A stretch of DNA of 64,000 bases from Mycolicibacterium chubuense NBB4 (GTDB lineage Bacteria > Actinomycetota > Actinomycetes > Mycobacteriales > Mycobacteriaceae), in contig NC_018022.1 in NCBI RefSeq assembly GCF_000266905.1, forward strand, positions 186,001 through 250,000, given 5' to 3'. Position numbers and translations under genes: made by a program. The notes under the pieces are model-generated. The model was not told the origin of the DNA and did no database searches. It worked only from the letters and a program-made list of their open reading frames with translations. Of this stretch, positions 23,164 to 32,214 are shown in pieces (position 1 is the stretch's first letter; each line of letters opens with the position of its first letter).

Positions 23164-24830
23164 CGTTGCTTCTTCTTTCGCCAGACAGTCGTTCCCCACA
23201 GCACCGCGCCGACCAACACCACACCGGCCCCGATTTGGGCGGCCAGCACGCGCACTGGGCGCGGATCTGCCGGGGGCGGGGGCGGTGGAACGTGCAACGG
23301 CACATCAGTCGCCGTAGGAGCCTTCGCGGGCGCCGGGGGCACGTCCCAGGTCAGGGCCGCGAGCGGGTCGACCACGCCGTAGCCGATCACGTTGTCGCGC
23401 CCACCGGCGGGCGCGTGCGCGGTGGCGGTGAGCCGATGGATGACCTCGGCCGCGGAGAGCTGCGGGAACTTCGCCCGCACCAGTGCCGCCACACCGGAGA
23501 CGTAGGCCGCCGAGAACGACGAGCCGATGATGGGCTTGAACTTGTCGTCGTCGATCGAGGCGTTGATGACGCTGCCCGAGGTCGACAGGCCCACGATGTC
23601 GGCCCCCGGCGCGGCAAGATCGACCCACGGCCCGTGCAGTGACGCGGCCTGCCCCATCAGCGGCGCACCGAAGTTGTCGGTGGCCGACACCGCCACCACG
23701 TAGTCGTCGAACCAGGCGGGTGAGGCGATGGTCGTCACGTCGTCCCACCCGGACGCCCCGGTCGGCGGTTGCGGGTTCTGGGTGCACCCCTGGGTGCCCG
23801 CGTTACCCGCTGCGGCCACGATCACCGCGTCGCGGTCGACTGCGGCGTAGCGAAGGGCCGCACCCAGCACCGTCTGGTCGGTGGGCTTGGTGACCGGGAT
23901 GCAGGACACCAGGGAGATGTTGATGACGCGCGCGCCGAGGTTGGCGGCGTGCACGATAGCGCGTGCCAGTGAGTTGATGTCGCCCGTCCTGCGGGTCTGC
24001 TCCATGTCCTGATCCAGACGCGGGTCCTTCAAGCCGAAGTTCTGTGAGCTCTGGCGTATCGCGAGAATCACTGCATCCGGGGCGATCCCAATCAAGCCGT
24101 CCGGCCCGCCGGTCGGAGGGGGCAGCTGCGGCGCGGGCAGCCGTGGTGCCTCGGCGACCGGGCCGCTGGGACCCCATGCCGGGGGCGGCCCTGGCGGCAG
24201 CTCTCCCGGCGGTGGGGGCGGCGGCTCTGCCGGCGGTGGCGGCGGAGGGGGCGGCGCGGCGGTGGTCTTGGTGATCGTGATCGTCGGCGGCGGTGGCGGC
24301 GGCGGGACGGGTTCGGGCGCAGGAGCTGCAGGGGGCGGCGGAGCGACCTGCGCGCCTTCCGGGCGCACCGGCAGCGGCGCTCCGGAGGGTGCCGCCCCGA
24401 TCAGGGACGCGACCAAGGTTCCGTGGGCGTCGCAATCGGCCAGGCCGTCGCCATACTGGCCCATCACGTAGTCGCCGCCGGCCACCAGATGCGGAAGTCG
24501 CGGGGAGGGCGCAACTCCGGTATCGATGACCGCGACAACCACTCCGGCACCGGTCGACTCCTGCCACACGGCGGGCATGTCGAGCAGCGGCAGCGCCGGG
24601 GGCATCTCACGAAGGTCGCTGCCCGGCATCACGCCGGTGAGCGTGCACGCACGCGTCTGCTTCATCGGCCAGTCCGGGCCCGGCGCGGGATCAGCCGGCG
24701 GCGGGCCCGGAGGCACGACCGGCGGGGTGACCGCCCAGCTTGCTCCCACGCTCGTGGCCGCCAACAGCGCGACCGTTCCCACCAATGCGGCCCCGACCCG
24801 CGCGCGGGCGCCAAAAGCGCTGCGGCTCAT
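23160..24830 (-). CDS. mycP: MycP, membrane-anchored mycosin (subtilisin-like protease) of ESX
   Basis: A 556-residue subtilase. It has a signal peptide (VGAALVGTVALLAATSVGAS), catalytic Asp103 (AVIDTGVA), His136 (DAHGT), the oxyanion Asn in AAAGNAGTQG and the Ser in GSSFSAAYVSG near residue 437. A C-terminal membrane helix (LAAQIGAGVVLVGAVLWGTT) is followed by KKKQR. Between the His and the rest of the domain sits a Pro-rich insertion of roughly 100 residues (155-260), the mycosin loop, here unusually long. MycP stabilises the ESX membrane complex and cleaves substrates such as EspB. ATG 24830 overlaps the eccD stop. Confidence 0.94.
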   Translation of the reverse strand: MSRSAFGARARVGAALVGTVALLAATSVGASWAVTPPVVPPGPPPADPAPGPDWPMKQTRACTLTGVMPGSDLREMPPALPLLDMPAVWQESTGAGVVVAVIDTGVAPSPRLPHLVAGGDYVMGQYGDGLADCDAHGTLVASLIGAAPSGAPLPVRPEGAQVAPPPPAAPAPEPVPPPPPPPTITITKTTAAPPPPPPPPAEPPPPPPGELPPGPPPAWGPSGPVAEAPRLPAPQLPPPTGGPDGLIGIAPDAVILAIRQSSQNFGLKDPRLDQDMEQTRRTGDINSLARAIVHAANLGARVINISLVSCIPVTKPTDQTVLGAALRYAAVDRDAVIVAAAGNAGTQGCTQNPQPPTGASGWDDVTTIASPAWFDDYVVAVSATDNFGAPLMGQAASLHGPWVDLAAPGADIVGLSTSGSVINASIDDDKFKPIIGSSFSAAYVSGVAALVRAKFPQLSAAEVIHRLTATAHAPAGGRDNVIGYGVVDPLAALTWDVPPAPAKAPTATDVPLHVPPPPPPADPRPVRVLAAQIGAGVVLVGAVLWGTTVWRKKKQR

Positions 24831-26341
24831 ATCCCGTGCCTGACTGCATTGCGGATCACCGGGTACAGGTTGAGCAGCCACAGCGCCCAGGGCAACAGGG
24901 CCAGCAAGAGCACGTACTCGATCATCTCGACGAATCGCCGTATGGGCGCGGTGTATTCACGGAACGGCATCACGAGCGCCACCAGCAGACCCATGACGGC
25001 CAGCCCGAGGGTGACCGCGACGCAGATCATCGCCACCTTCAAACTGGTGGCGTCGTTGGCGGCGTAGCGGCCGATCGTGACCGCTGCGGCTCCCACCCCC
25101 GCGATCAGCAGCGTGACGGACTGGTAGCGGTCCACGAACGAGCGGGAGCGCAGCACCAGGATTACCGAAACCGTCCCGACGAATGCGGTGTAGCGCCAGC
25201 CGCCGGGCTGACCGGGCACCACGGCGTAGCGTGCGGCGACGACCGTCACCACCGCCAAGCCAATCATCAGCCCCGTCAAGGTGTTGTTGCCGCGCATCAC
25301 CCAGTTGCGGACCTGTTCGGCGGTGGCCACCCCGGTCGGGCCGACAGGTGACACGGTGTCGGCGGGCTGGCCGGGCAGCCGCTCGAACACCCCACGGTTG
25401 GTCACTGAGGGAAACAGCGGTGTGGGCACGCCCGAGGCGGCCACGGCCGTGCTGGTGGCCCAGGTGACCGCGACGATCACTCCGATAAGGGCAATCACGG
25501 CAACACGTTCGGGGCGAACCTCCCATGTGGAGGCCGCGACGACCGAGGCGCCGAAGGCGAACACGCTCACCGTCAGCATGGCGGCGATGGCCGCGATGTG
25601 GCGACCCCAGATCGCGGCAAGAATAATGACGCCCGCGATCACCGCGACCAGCGGTGCCGCCACGTGCCAGAGCCCCGGTGTACCAGGCAGCGACATGGCC
25701 GCCGCCGCGGCCGCGGGCAGTAGGGCGACCCAGGACAACGCGTGTCCCGCGGCGCGGCGCTCTCGACCGGCCGCGGTCGACACGTCGGCTTTCGACAGCC
25801 CACGTGCTGCGGCCACCAACGCCACCAACATCGCCCAAGCCGTCGCCGCGCCGACCCAACCGTAGGGCGCGTCGGTGCCGCCGCTGCTCCACCACCAGTT
25901 CACCAGAATGAGGCAGGCCCAGCCCACGACCCCCGCGGTGAGCCAGCTGGCCACCTTGCGGCCCACATCGGGTGTCATGGTTGCCAGCAGCTGGTTGGCC
26001 GCGCGGGCAATGGCCGTCGAGACCATCTCCGTGACCGGCTCGTAGGTTTCGGCCGAGGCCGCCGGCAGGAGCCACAACTGCTCCCCGTCGAGAACCCCGC
26101 ACTCGTCGAGCGTCTTCTGCGGGTCCAGCGGTTGGGCGTCCGCGCGGCACAGCCGGTAGCTCTGCTCGGCATCGAGCAGCGGACGCCCTCGTTCCCCCAG
26201 CACTTCGTTGACGCGCGCCACCAGGTCCTCGGTGACCGCGATCAGCGCCACCCCCGCGGGCAGCGAGTAGTCGATCTCGAAGTCCTCCCCCACCAGCAGC
26301 GCCACCCGGCACAACGCGGGAGCCGACTCCGCGGGGCTCAC
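24827..26341 (-). CDS. eccD: EccD, polytopic ESX membrane channel protein
   Basis: A 504-residue protein with an N-terminal ubiquitin-like domain (residues 1-95: CRVALLVGEDFEIDYSLPAG through DGEQLWLLPA). About 11 membrane helices follow, for example WLTAGVVGWACLILVNWWW and VAVISGVIILAAIWG-like segments. This is the standard EccD layout, whose helices line the membrane pore region. It starts at GTG 26341, overlapping the stop of the EspI-like gene (GTGA). It is followed by mycP and eccE in the usual order. Confidence 0.93.
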   Translation of the reverse strand: MSPAESAPALCRVALLVGEDFEIDYSLPAGVALIAVTEDLVARVNEVLGERGRPLLDAEQSYRLCRADAQPLDPQKTLDECGVLDGEQLWLLPAASAETYEPVTEMVSTAIARAANQLLATMTPDVGRKVASWLTAGVVGWACLILVNWWWSSGGTDAPYGWVGAATAWAMLVALVAAARGLSKADVSTAAGRERRAAGHALSWVALLPAAAAAAMSLPGTPGLWHVAAPLVAVIAGVIILAAIWGRHIAAIAAMLTVSVFAFGASVVAASTWEVRPERVAVIALIGVIVAVTWATSTAVAASGVPTPLFPSVTNRGVFERLPGQPADTVSPVGPTGVATAEQVRNWVMRGNNTLTGLMIGLAVVTVVAARYAVVPGQPGGWRYTAFVGTVSVILVLRSRSFVDRYQSVTLLIAGVGAAAVTIGRYAANDATSLKVAMICVAVTLGLAVMGLLVALVMPFREYTAPIRRFVEMIEYVLLLALLPWALWLLNLYPVIRNAVRHGI

Positions 26342-28143
26342 TGTGCGCCCTCACTGCTGTTGAAGCCGGAAGCCAGACGAGCAGTGATCTCCAGGTAGCG
26401 GCGCCGGGTCTCCGGGCGAAGCTCGTTGATGTCGATCACTCCAGCCGAGGCGATGTGAGGGTCGAAGGGAACCACGAAGACCCGCTGCGGGCTGACCCAC
26501 CGGGAGAACTTCTCGACGAGCGAGTCGACCAGCTTGCGGTGGGCTTTACCGGACTCACCGCGCACGTCGTTGATGACGACCACGGTGCGCTGCAGCAGCC
26601 TGTGGTATCCGGCCTCGTACGCCCAATCCATCAGCTCGGCGGCACCTTTGGCGCCGTCGGGTGCAGTCGAGGCCACCATGATCAGCGCATCCGCGCGGCC
26701 CATCAGGCCGGGAATCACGGGGTGATCGACGTCGGTGCCCGAGTCGCTGATGAGCACGCTGTAGAAGCGTTGCAGCACCGCGTGGGTGTCGGTGTAGACC
26801 TGGGCGGACAGGGGCTGGCGATCGGGCTGGTACCGGTTGCCCAGCACGTCCAGGCCCGCCGCTTCGTTCATGCCGACATGAGATCGAATATCGCTGTACC
26901 CGTGCAGGTTCCGGTCGGCGAGGACATCGGTGTACGAGTTCGTCGCTTTTGGGTCGATCCGGTCGGCGAGGTTGGAGGCGCGGTCGGGGTTGGCGTCGAT
27001 CGCGATCACCTTGTCCTTGCGCAGCGCGGCGAACGTCGACCCGATCGAGGCGGTTGTCGTGGTCTTTCCCACGCCACCCTTTCCGCCCAGCACCACGATC
27101 GAATAGGTGCCTCGCAGGTGGCCGGCCACCGTCGCGTTGAGGTTGCGCAGCAGTTGCTCGTCCGGCGACTCGCCGGTGTTGATGAGCTTGAACGTCCCGT
27201 AGTACAACCACTTTCGCCATCCCCGTGACGACGGGATCTTACGCGGAGCGTTGAGTTCGGACGCCGAGATCTGCTCACTGCGCAGTTCCGCGCCGCCAGT
27301 GCCCTGAGACCAGTTCCACTCCGGCGGCCGAGGCCCGGCTGGCGGGGTGGATTCGACGGGCCGCATGTCGGGGCCCCTCGTGGGCGCCGGAGGTTGGCTG
27401 GCGCGTTGCCATCCGCCGGGCCGGGGCGCCCCGCCAGCGTGCGGCACCCCGCCGGGGGCTGGCCACCCTGGAGGTGGGGGCGGTGCGGCGTTGGGACCCA
27501 GTGCATTTCGCAGCGACTCGCGCGAGAGGAACTGCGTGCGTTCCTCAGGAGGAACCGGCCGGGGAGTGGGCCGCCCCGGCGGTTCCGACGGCTGCCGCTG
27601 CTCGCCGGTCGGCGGTCCACTGGGCTGCGGGCTACGCATCGGCGTCCCCTCCGGCTCGCCGGGATGACGCGGAGCCTCGGACCCGGCTGTCGGTGCCCCG
27701 GTCGAATCTACTTGGGACGTAGAATCGTTCGCCGGATCGGGAGATCCCGGCGCAGACTGCAGCGGGCTCGCGTCGCCGCTGTGGAAGGGCCCGTCCAGCC
27801 TCTGCCCCCACGGTGGTGGGGATGCGGGCGTGCCGGGGCTCGACGCAGGAGCTTGCGGTGGCGCGCTGTTGTGCCATGGCGGTGCAGCGGTGTCGCCGGC
27901 GGGCTGGAACGGCTGCCCCCACGCGCCGCCCGTGGGCGTCGGTGGGTCGACGTGGTGACGACCGCCGGCAGGGTCGCCGCCCGGATCTTCTGCAGCAAAG
28001 GGCCCCTGTGTACCGATGGGTGCAGCGGGTGCCGCCGGGTCTCCGGTGCCCGTGGTGGCTGGCGCGCCCGTGTGCGCGTCGTTGTCGTCGCGGCCCGAGT
28101 TGCTCAGTGCCTCGAAGAATCGTTGATCTCTGGACTCGGTCAT
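26338..28143 (-). CDS. EspI-like protein, Pro-rich with MinD/ParA-type ATPase domain
   Basis: A 601-residue protein. The first 300 residues are Pro, Gly and Ala-rich and probably disordered. The C-terminal half has a deviant Walker A GGKGGVGKTTTT (about residue 350) and further ParA/MinD motifs (VIAIDANPD, LISDSGTDVDHPV). This two-part layout is that of EspI of ESX-1 and related ESX loci, where it helps control secretion in response to ATP. ATG 28143 follows GGAGGGCGGGG. A 123-bp gap separates it from espG, the largest gap within this part of the operon, so an internal promoter is possible. Confidence 0.85.
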   Translation of the reverse strand: MTESRDQRFFEALSNSGRDDNDAHTGAPATTGTGDPAAPAAPIGTQGPFAAEDPGGDPAGGRHHVDPPTPTGGAWGQPFQPAGDTAAPPWHNSAPPQAPASSPGTPASPPPWGQRLDGPFHSGDASPLQSAPGSPDPANDSTSQVDSTGAPTAGSEAPRHPGEPEGTPMRSPQPSGPPTGEQRQPSEPPGRPTPRPVPPEERTQFLSRESLRNALGPNAAPPPPPGWPAPGGVPHAGGAPRPGGWQRASQPPAPTRGPDMRPVESTPPAGPRPPEWNWSQGTGGAELRSEQISASELNAPRKIPSSRGWRKWLYYGTFKLINTGESPDEQLLRNLNATVAGHLRGTYSIVVLGGKGGVGKTTTTASIGSTFAALRKDKVIAIDANPDRASNLADRIDPKATNSYTDVLADRNLHGYSDIRSHVGMNEAAGLDVLGNRYQPDRQPLSAQVYTDTHAVLQRFYSVLISDSGTDVDHPVIPGLMGRADALIMVASTAPDGAKGAAELMDWAYEAGYHRLLQRTVVVINDVRGESGKAHRKLVDSLVEKFSRWVSPQRVFVVPFDPHIASAGVIDINELRPETRRRYLEITARLASGFNSSEGAQ

Positions 28144-28266
28144 CTAGCCCCGCCCTCCTGCCGATCTTCACCGGGGAGCACCTTCAAGGCTCCTCGAATC
28201 GGTGAATATCACCGTCGCAGAAAGACTACCAACCACACATTTCAGGCGTCCACGACGTTAGGCACA

Positions 28267-29223
28267 TCAGTGTGCGTGAAATGTTTGAATTCTCTGGTGG
28301 TGTTCCCAGGCGTCGCCACTGGGCAACTTGTTCAACACATCGCTGACGGCCCGAGCCACCCGCGCTGCGGTACCGGGGAACAGCATCGTCCAGCTCTGCT
28401 GATCATCGGTGGTGCTCGAGGAGATGACCACCCGGCCCATCAGGGAGTCGACGACTATCGCCCCAGTGGTGGCAAACTCAGGGCCGTCTATCGAGTATTG
28501 GGTCGCGCCGATGGCTGCGCGCACCGCGCCGGTGTCGGATACCGCGACGATCACACGGGCTTGGCGGGCAGTGAGGCCCAGCTTGAGCAATTCACCGATG
28601 ACGTCGTAGGCCTGGGGGTCGGCCTGCCAGCTGCTCAGGACGGATTCCAGCCGCTGCGATTCGACGTTGACGCCTTCGAACTCTGCGGGTGGCTCGTCCC
28701 CGAGGAGGTCGTTGACGGCTTGAAAGACCGTGGTGTCGCCCTCCAGGGGGCTGATGGTCACTTCGTCGAGCGGCTCGTCGCCGCTTCGCCACACGCGCGC
28801 GGCGACAACCCATTTGCCGTCGCGGCGGCACAGAACCGCCGCACGGTCGGCAGATTGGTGTGCGCGCCATTCGCGTAGCGCGGCCGCGGCGGCCAGGGGC
28901 TCCTTGAGCGGATCTGCCGGCGGAGTGAAAAGTGCTGGGGGGCCGGTGAGTCGCTCGGCTCTCTCGTCCGGCCGGGTCACCCTGATCGACACGTCGATGT
29001 CGCATCGGCCCAACGTCAAGAGCCATTCCTGCACGTCGGCGTCGAGTGTGCGGCCCTGGCACACCCCCGCCTCTTCGAGGACCTGCAGTCCGGGATGGGA
29101 GGCCAACATGGCCTCGGTATCGCCTACCGGGCGGACCCGCAGCGCTGCGGGAAGCCGCGTGATGCCCGAGAGCGCAGCTGTCAACCACAGGCCTTCTGAC
29201 GTGGTTGACAGCTGCGCTCCCAT
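28267..29223 (-). CDS. espG: EspG, chaperone for PE/PPE proteins
   Basis: A 318-residue protein starting at ATG 29223, 13 bp after the upstream esx stop. It contains EspG-family features: the N-terminal EGLWLTAALSGITRLPAALR, a central VWRSGDEPLDEVTISPLEGD and the C-terminal helix VARAVSDVLNKLPSGDAWEH. EspG binds the tip of the PE-PPE heterodimer in the cytosol and keeps it soluble for export. It lies right after the pe-ppe-esx genes, the expected order. An alternative start 19 codons upstream is less likely. Confidence 0.88.
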   Translation of the reverse strand: MGAQLSTTSEGLWLTAALSGITRLPAALRVRPVGDTEAMLASHPGLQVLEEAGVCQGRTLDADVQEWLLTLGRCDIDVSIRVTRPDERAERLTGPPALFTPPADPLKEPLAAAAALREWRAHQSADRAAVLCRRDGKWVVAARVWRSGDEPLDEVTISPLEGDTTVFQAVNDLLGDEPPAEFEGVNVESQRLESVLSSWQADPQAYDVIGELLKLGLTARQARVIVAVSDTGAVRAAIGATQYSIDGPEFATTGAIVVDSLMGRVVISSSTTDDQQSWTMLFPGTAARVARAVSDVLNKLPSGDAWEHHQRIQTFHAH

Positions 29224-29236
29224 GGTCAGTGCGCGC

Positions 29237-29527
29237 TCAGATCCCGACGAACCGCGCGGCGCTGGAGGCGTCGCCCGCATCGGTGTTGTGCACGGCCCCG
29301 CCCTGCGCAGTGCCGTGACGCGTGATCGTCTCGAACACGCTCTCGTAGGCCACGATGACCGAACGCTGAGCCTCGCTGTAGGCTTGCTGGCCCTTCTCGG
29401 TCCAGAAGTCGGCCGTCTGGGCCAGCACGCCGAGGGCCTGCTGCTTGAGATCGGTCATGTGGTTGACGAGGGCGCCCTGGGCGGCCACGTGGTCCATGAT
29501 CTTCGCCTGGTCGTACCGCATACTCAT
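29237..29527 (-). CDS. esxA: EsxA-type WXG100 protein with an altered turn
   Basis: A 96-residue helical-hairpin protein; ATG 29527 follows GAAGGAG. The turn reads DFWTEKGQQAY, aligned with the usual DFWGGSGSEAY, so the Trp is kept but the Gly two residues later is Glu. The C terminus has YESVFE, which fits the YxxxD/E type VII secretion signal. It should dimerise with the neighbouring Esx partner and be exported by the plasmid ESX system. The C-terminal tail (HNTDAGDASSAARFVGI) is flexible. Confidence 0.92.
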   Translation of the reverse strand: MSMRYDQAKIMDHVAAQGALVNHMTDLKQQALGVLAQTADFWTEKGQQAYSEAQRSVIVAYESVFETITRHGTAQGGAVHNTDAGDASSAARFVGI

Positions 29528-29564
29528 GTGGAACTCCTTCTCAAAGTTGTTGTGTGTCCGGCGG

Positions 29565-29864
29565 TTATGCCTGGACGCTGGACAGGCTGGACTGGTTCTC
29601 GTGTTCCACGCGGTCGTACTCGTCCGCGCCGGTCCTCAGGGCCTGAATGACCTGATCGAACCGCGCCGACACGTTGCGTCCGGTGGTGGCGACGTCCTCG
29701 GTCGTCTTCAGCGACGCGACCGAGGCGAGACCGATGAACGCCGAACCATTGAGGTCCTGGTTCATCGACATGTAGCGGCCCAAGGCGTTGAGCGTCTCGT
29801 TCTTGATGTCGTCCAGCTGCGTCGCAACGGCGCGCAGCTTGGCTGAGTCAGTCTGAAAAGCCAT
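29565..29864 (-). CDS. esxB: EsxB-type WXG100 partner protein
   Basis: A 99-residue helical-hairpin protein; ATG 29864 follows AAGGAAG. The predicted turn is NQDLNGSAFIG, so the WXG motif is replaced by Asn-Gly-Ser. The C-terminal helix carries YDRVE followed by HENQSSLSSVQA, the YxxxD/E signal and flexible tail used by CFP-10-like proteins to bind the third ATPase domain of EccC. The pair with the gene 37 bp downstream is standard for ESX loci. Confidence 0.92.
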   Translation of the reverse strand: MAFQTDSAKLRAVATQLDDIKNETLNALGRYMSMNQDLNGSAFIGLASVASLKTTEDVATTGRNVSARFDQVIQALRTGADEYDRVEHENQSSLSSVQA

Positions 29865-29945
29865 GTTTCACTTCCTTCTTCATTTTCAGTCAGGGTTATC
29901 TGTTCTGGTTTCTCGTCATGTGTTTGGCCGGTTGCCGCCGGGCGA

Positions 29946-31313
29946 TCACCCTCCCCCGTCTGTGTAGACCACACCGTTGGCGGTCAGGATGGGGATGGCA
30001 TCCGCGTCGTCGAGAACCACCGACAATGAGGTGTCGTCCTGTCCACGGCTCGCGGCCTGATCGCGACGCTGCCCGGCCTGGGCCGCACCCATCGGCATCA
30101 TGCCGCCCATGCCAGACCCCATGGGGGCTCCCGTGCCCATGCCAGGCACGGCGGCCCGAGCGCCCGCTGTGGGCTTGTTCTGCCCAGCCGCGCCCGATCC
30201 GTCCACGGCGGCCGGGCCCCACCAGGCCGAGGGCGTCCCGATCGGGCCGCCACCCATGCCGACGCCGGCGGGTTTGGTCAGTGCAGCCGTCACCGGGCCA
30301 CCGCCGGAACCGAATCCGCCGCTAACACCGTTCATGGAGGCGGCGAGGTTGGCCCCAGGCGCGTTGGCCGACAGACCGCCGAACGGTCCACCACCCATCC
30401 CGCCCATCGACCCCATCAGGCCGCTGAGTTGGCCACCCATCTGCAGCGGGGCCTGCGCGAGCTGCGAGAGCGGCTGAGTCATCCCTTGCGCCATGGACGG
30501 CAGCGAGCTGGCCATGCCCATCATCGACTGGCTGGAGCCCAGCAGATCGCTTCCCCCCTGCTGAGCCAGAGGGGCCCCCGTCGTGCCCACGTCACCATCA
30601 GCACCCGATTGGCCGGTGGCCGCGCTGGTGGCCGCCGACAAGGCGGCGGGCGCGGCCGAGGCCACCTGACCGGCTGCCTGCATCGGCGCGCTGAGCCCCT
30701 GGGTAGCGGCCTGGACCCCGGTCTGCACGCCCTGAGCACCCATGCTGGCCATGCCGCCGGCTAACGCGGCCGGGTTGGCACCGGTCACCATCGGCGGGCG
30801 CAGCGGGGTACTCATCCCCGCGATCAGGTCCAGCGCGGCGGTGAAGTACCCGGTCATCGCCGTCGCGTTCTGCGCGTGGTACTCCCCGTACTCGGCGTCG
30901 GTCTGCAGGATCGCAGGTGTGTTGAAACCCATGAAGTTGGTCGCCTGCAGCGTCGCTTCCCGCACGCGGTTGGCGACGCACACCGGGTAGGGAATGGTGG
31001 CAGCTACTGCGCCGGTGTGCGCGGCGGCGGCCGCGCCGATCATGCCCGTCGCCTTCTCCGCGTGTGCGCCGGCCTCGATCTGCCACTCCGATTTGGGCAC
31101 CGCGGCAGCCATCATGGCGGTACCGCCCTGGCCCCACCAGCTACCCGTCGCGGTGGTGGCCGCGGTGGTCATCATCTGGGCACCCTGCTCCATGTGCGTG
31201 ACGCCCGCGGCCTGGTAGCCGGCGATGACCGAAGCCATGGCCGCCGCGCCGGGTCCAGTGGTTAACCGGATTGCGTTGATCTCAGGAGTGATGCCCCAGT
31301 AGTTGACCGCCAT
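29946..31313 (-). CDS. PPE protein, secreted ESX substrate
   Basis: A 455-residue protein. The N-terminal 175 residues have the PPE pattern: NYWGITPEINAIRLTTGPG (the PPE motif is degenerate, TPE), then SWWGQGGTAM with the Trp-x-Gly-like turn, and VREATLQATNFMGFNTPAIL near the end of the domain. The rest is Gly/Met/Ala-rich (GMGGMMPMGAAQAGQ). It begins four bp after the PE gene's stop, so both are made together, form a dimer and are handed to EspG. The C-terminal repeats are typical of ESX-associated PPE proteins, with no recognised fold. Confidence 0.92.
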   Translation of the reverse strand: MAVNYWGITPEINAIRLTTGPGAAAMASVIAGYQAAGVTHMEQGAQMMTTAATTATGSWWGQGGTAMMAAAVPKSEWQIEAGAHAEKATGMIGAAAAAHTGAVAATIPYPVCVANRVREATLQATNFMGFNTPAILQTDAEYGEYHAQNATAMTGYFTAALDLIAGMSTPLRPPMVTGANPAALAGGMASMGAQGVQTGVQAATQGLSAPMQAAGQVASAAPAALSAATSAATGQSGADGDVGTTGAPLAQQGGSDLLGSSQSMMGMASSLPSMAQGMTQPLSQLAQAPLQMGGQLSGLMGSMGGMGGGPFGGLSANAPGANLAASMNGVSGGFGSGGGPVTAALTKPAGVGMGGGPIGTPSAWWGPAAVDGSGAAGQNKPTAGARAAVPGMGTGAPMGSGMGGMMPMGAAQAGQRRDQAASRGQDDTSLSVVLDDADAIPILTANGVVYTDGGG

Positions 31314-31317
31314 GCGC

Positions 31318-31617
31318 TCAGAGCAGCAGTGAGGCTTCGTTGACGGCCTCGGTGGCCACCGACATCACCCCCGAGACGCCGACGTTGCTAGCAAACATTC
31401 CGCGGTCGGCGACATTGGCCGCGGTCTCGGCGAGGAATTGCGCGTTGTGCGCCTGAATCGCAGTAGCGAGCGCAGCGGAGACCTCCTCTGCTCCCATCGG
31501 GACGACCGCAGTCATCGCCGGTGCCGAACCGGCGAGCACACCGGCGGTAGTTGCTGTTCCCGTTGCCTCAGCAACGGCCTGACCAGCAACTGCGACTGGG
31601 TCTACGAAAAAGGTCAC
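31318..31617 (-). CDS. PE protein, partner of the PPE
   Basis: A 99-residue helical protein; GTG 31617 follows GGGGAGG. The two long helices and sequence (AEEVSAALATAIQAHNAQFL, ASNVGVSGVMSVATEAVNEA) fit the PE domain, although the canonical Pro-Glu near the N terminus is absent (it reads FFVDPVAVAGQ). No long C-terminal extension is present. It is translated 4 bp ahead of the PPE gene. The PE/PPE pair is one of the expected substrates of this ESX operon. Confidence 0.88.
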   Translation of the reverse strand: MTFFVDPVAVAGQAVAEATGTATTAGVLAGSAPAMTAVVPMGAEEVSAALATAIQAHNAQFLAETAANVADRGMFASNVGVSGVMSVATEAVNEASLLL

Positions 31618-31737
31618 GATAAGCCTCCCCTAAGACGGTAGGTACCTGATGAACCGAGACTAGAGCGGTTCAGCAATGGCGGCCACCAGCAGAGCCACAT
31701 TTCCCGTATTCAAATCCGATATTCGTCGCTGGTCCGC

Positions 31738-32214
31738 TCAAGACCCGGACATTTCGTCACGTGCCATTATCTCAGCTACCGGTAGATGGTCCGAACACAA
31801 ATTTTTGTGGGTACGCGCAGCCAGCTGGGCTGCGGATTCCGCAATGTCCCCGATGACCTGCAGACGCTTGCTCAGGGTGTCCGCGGCCGCGGACCCGGCC
31901 CTGGCCTCCTGCGCGATCTGCGTCAGGTGCTCCACCAGCACCTTCGTTGTCCCGGTCAGGGGATACTCGGCCCCGGAACGCAAAGTAGGTTCCGCCCCTG
32001 CCAACACGCTGGCGAAGCTGCCCGAGGTCCAGCCCAGCGCTGCTTCGATGCGGCCTCGGGTGACCTCGCGGCCGGGGACCATCCCGCGGTTGATCAGCCC
32101 GTCGATCGTGGATCGTCCGACCCTGGCGATCTTGGCCAAATCCGCTTTGGTCAAGCCCAAATCCAGCCGTGCGGCGTCAACGGCTGCGGCGAGCTGACGT
32201 CCGGGATCACTCAA
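31738..32214 (-). CDS. HTH regulator embedded in the ESX operon
   Basis: A 158-residue protein with an N-terminal XRE-type HTH (RLDLGLTKADLAKIARVGRS, TIDGLINRGMVPGREVTRGR), then the family signature ALGWTSGSFASVLAGAEP and a helical C terminus (QVIGDIAESAAQLAARTHKN). The TTG start overlaps the eccC stop by 8 bp, so it is co-expressed with the core ESX genes. It is followed by 120 bp before pe, enough for a promoter or operator. It probably senses or limits expression of the substrate genes. It resembles the regulators at 19470 and 62799. Confidence 0.75.
   Translation of the reverse strand: MSDPGRQLAAAVDAARLDLGLTKADLAKIARVGRSTIDGLINRGMVPGREVTRGRIEAALGWTSGSFASVLAGAEPTLRSGAEYPLTGTTKVLVEHLTQIAQEARAGSAAADTLSKRLQVIGDIAESAAQLAARTHKNLCSDHLPVAEIMARDEMSGS

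Noticed and set aside
27394..28878. Plus-strand open frame of 494 codons opposite the EspI-like and espG genes
   Set aside because: Crosses two real genes and their gap; Arg-rich composition typical of antisense frames.
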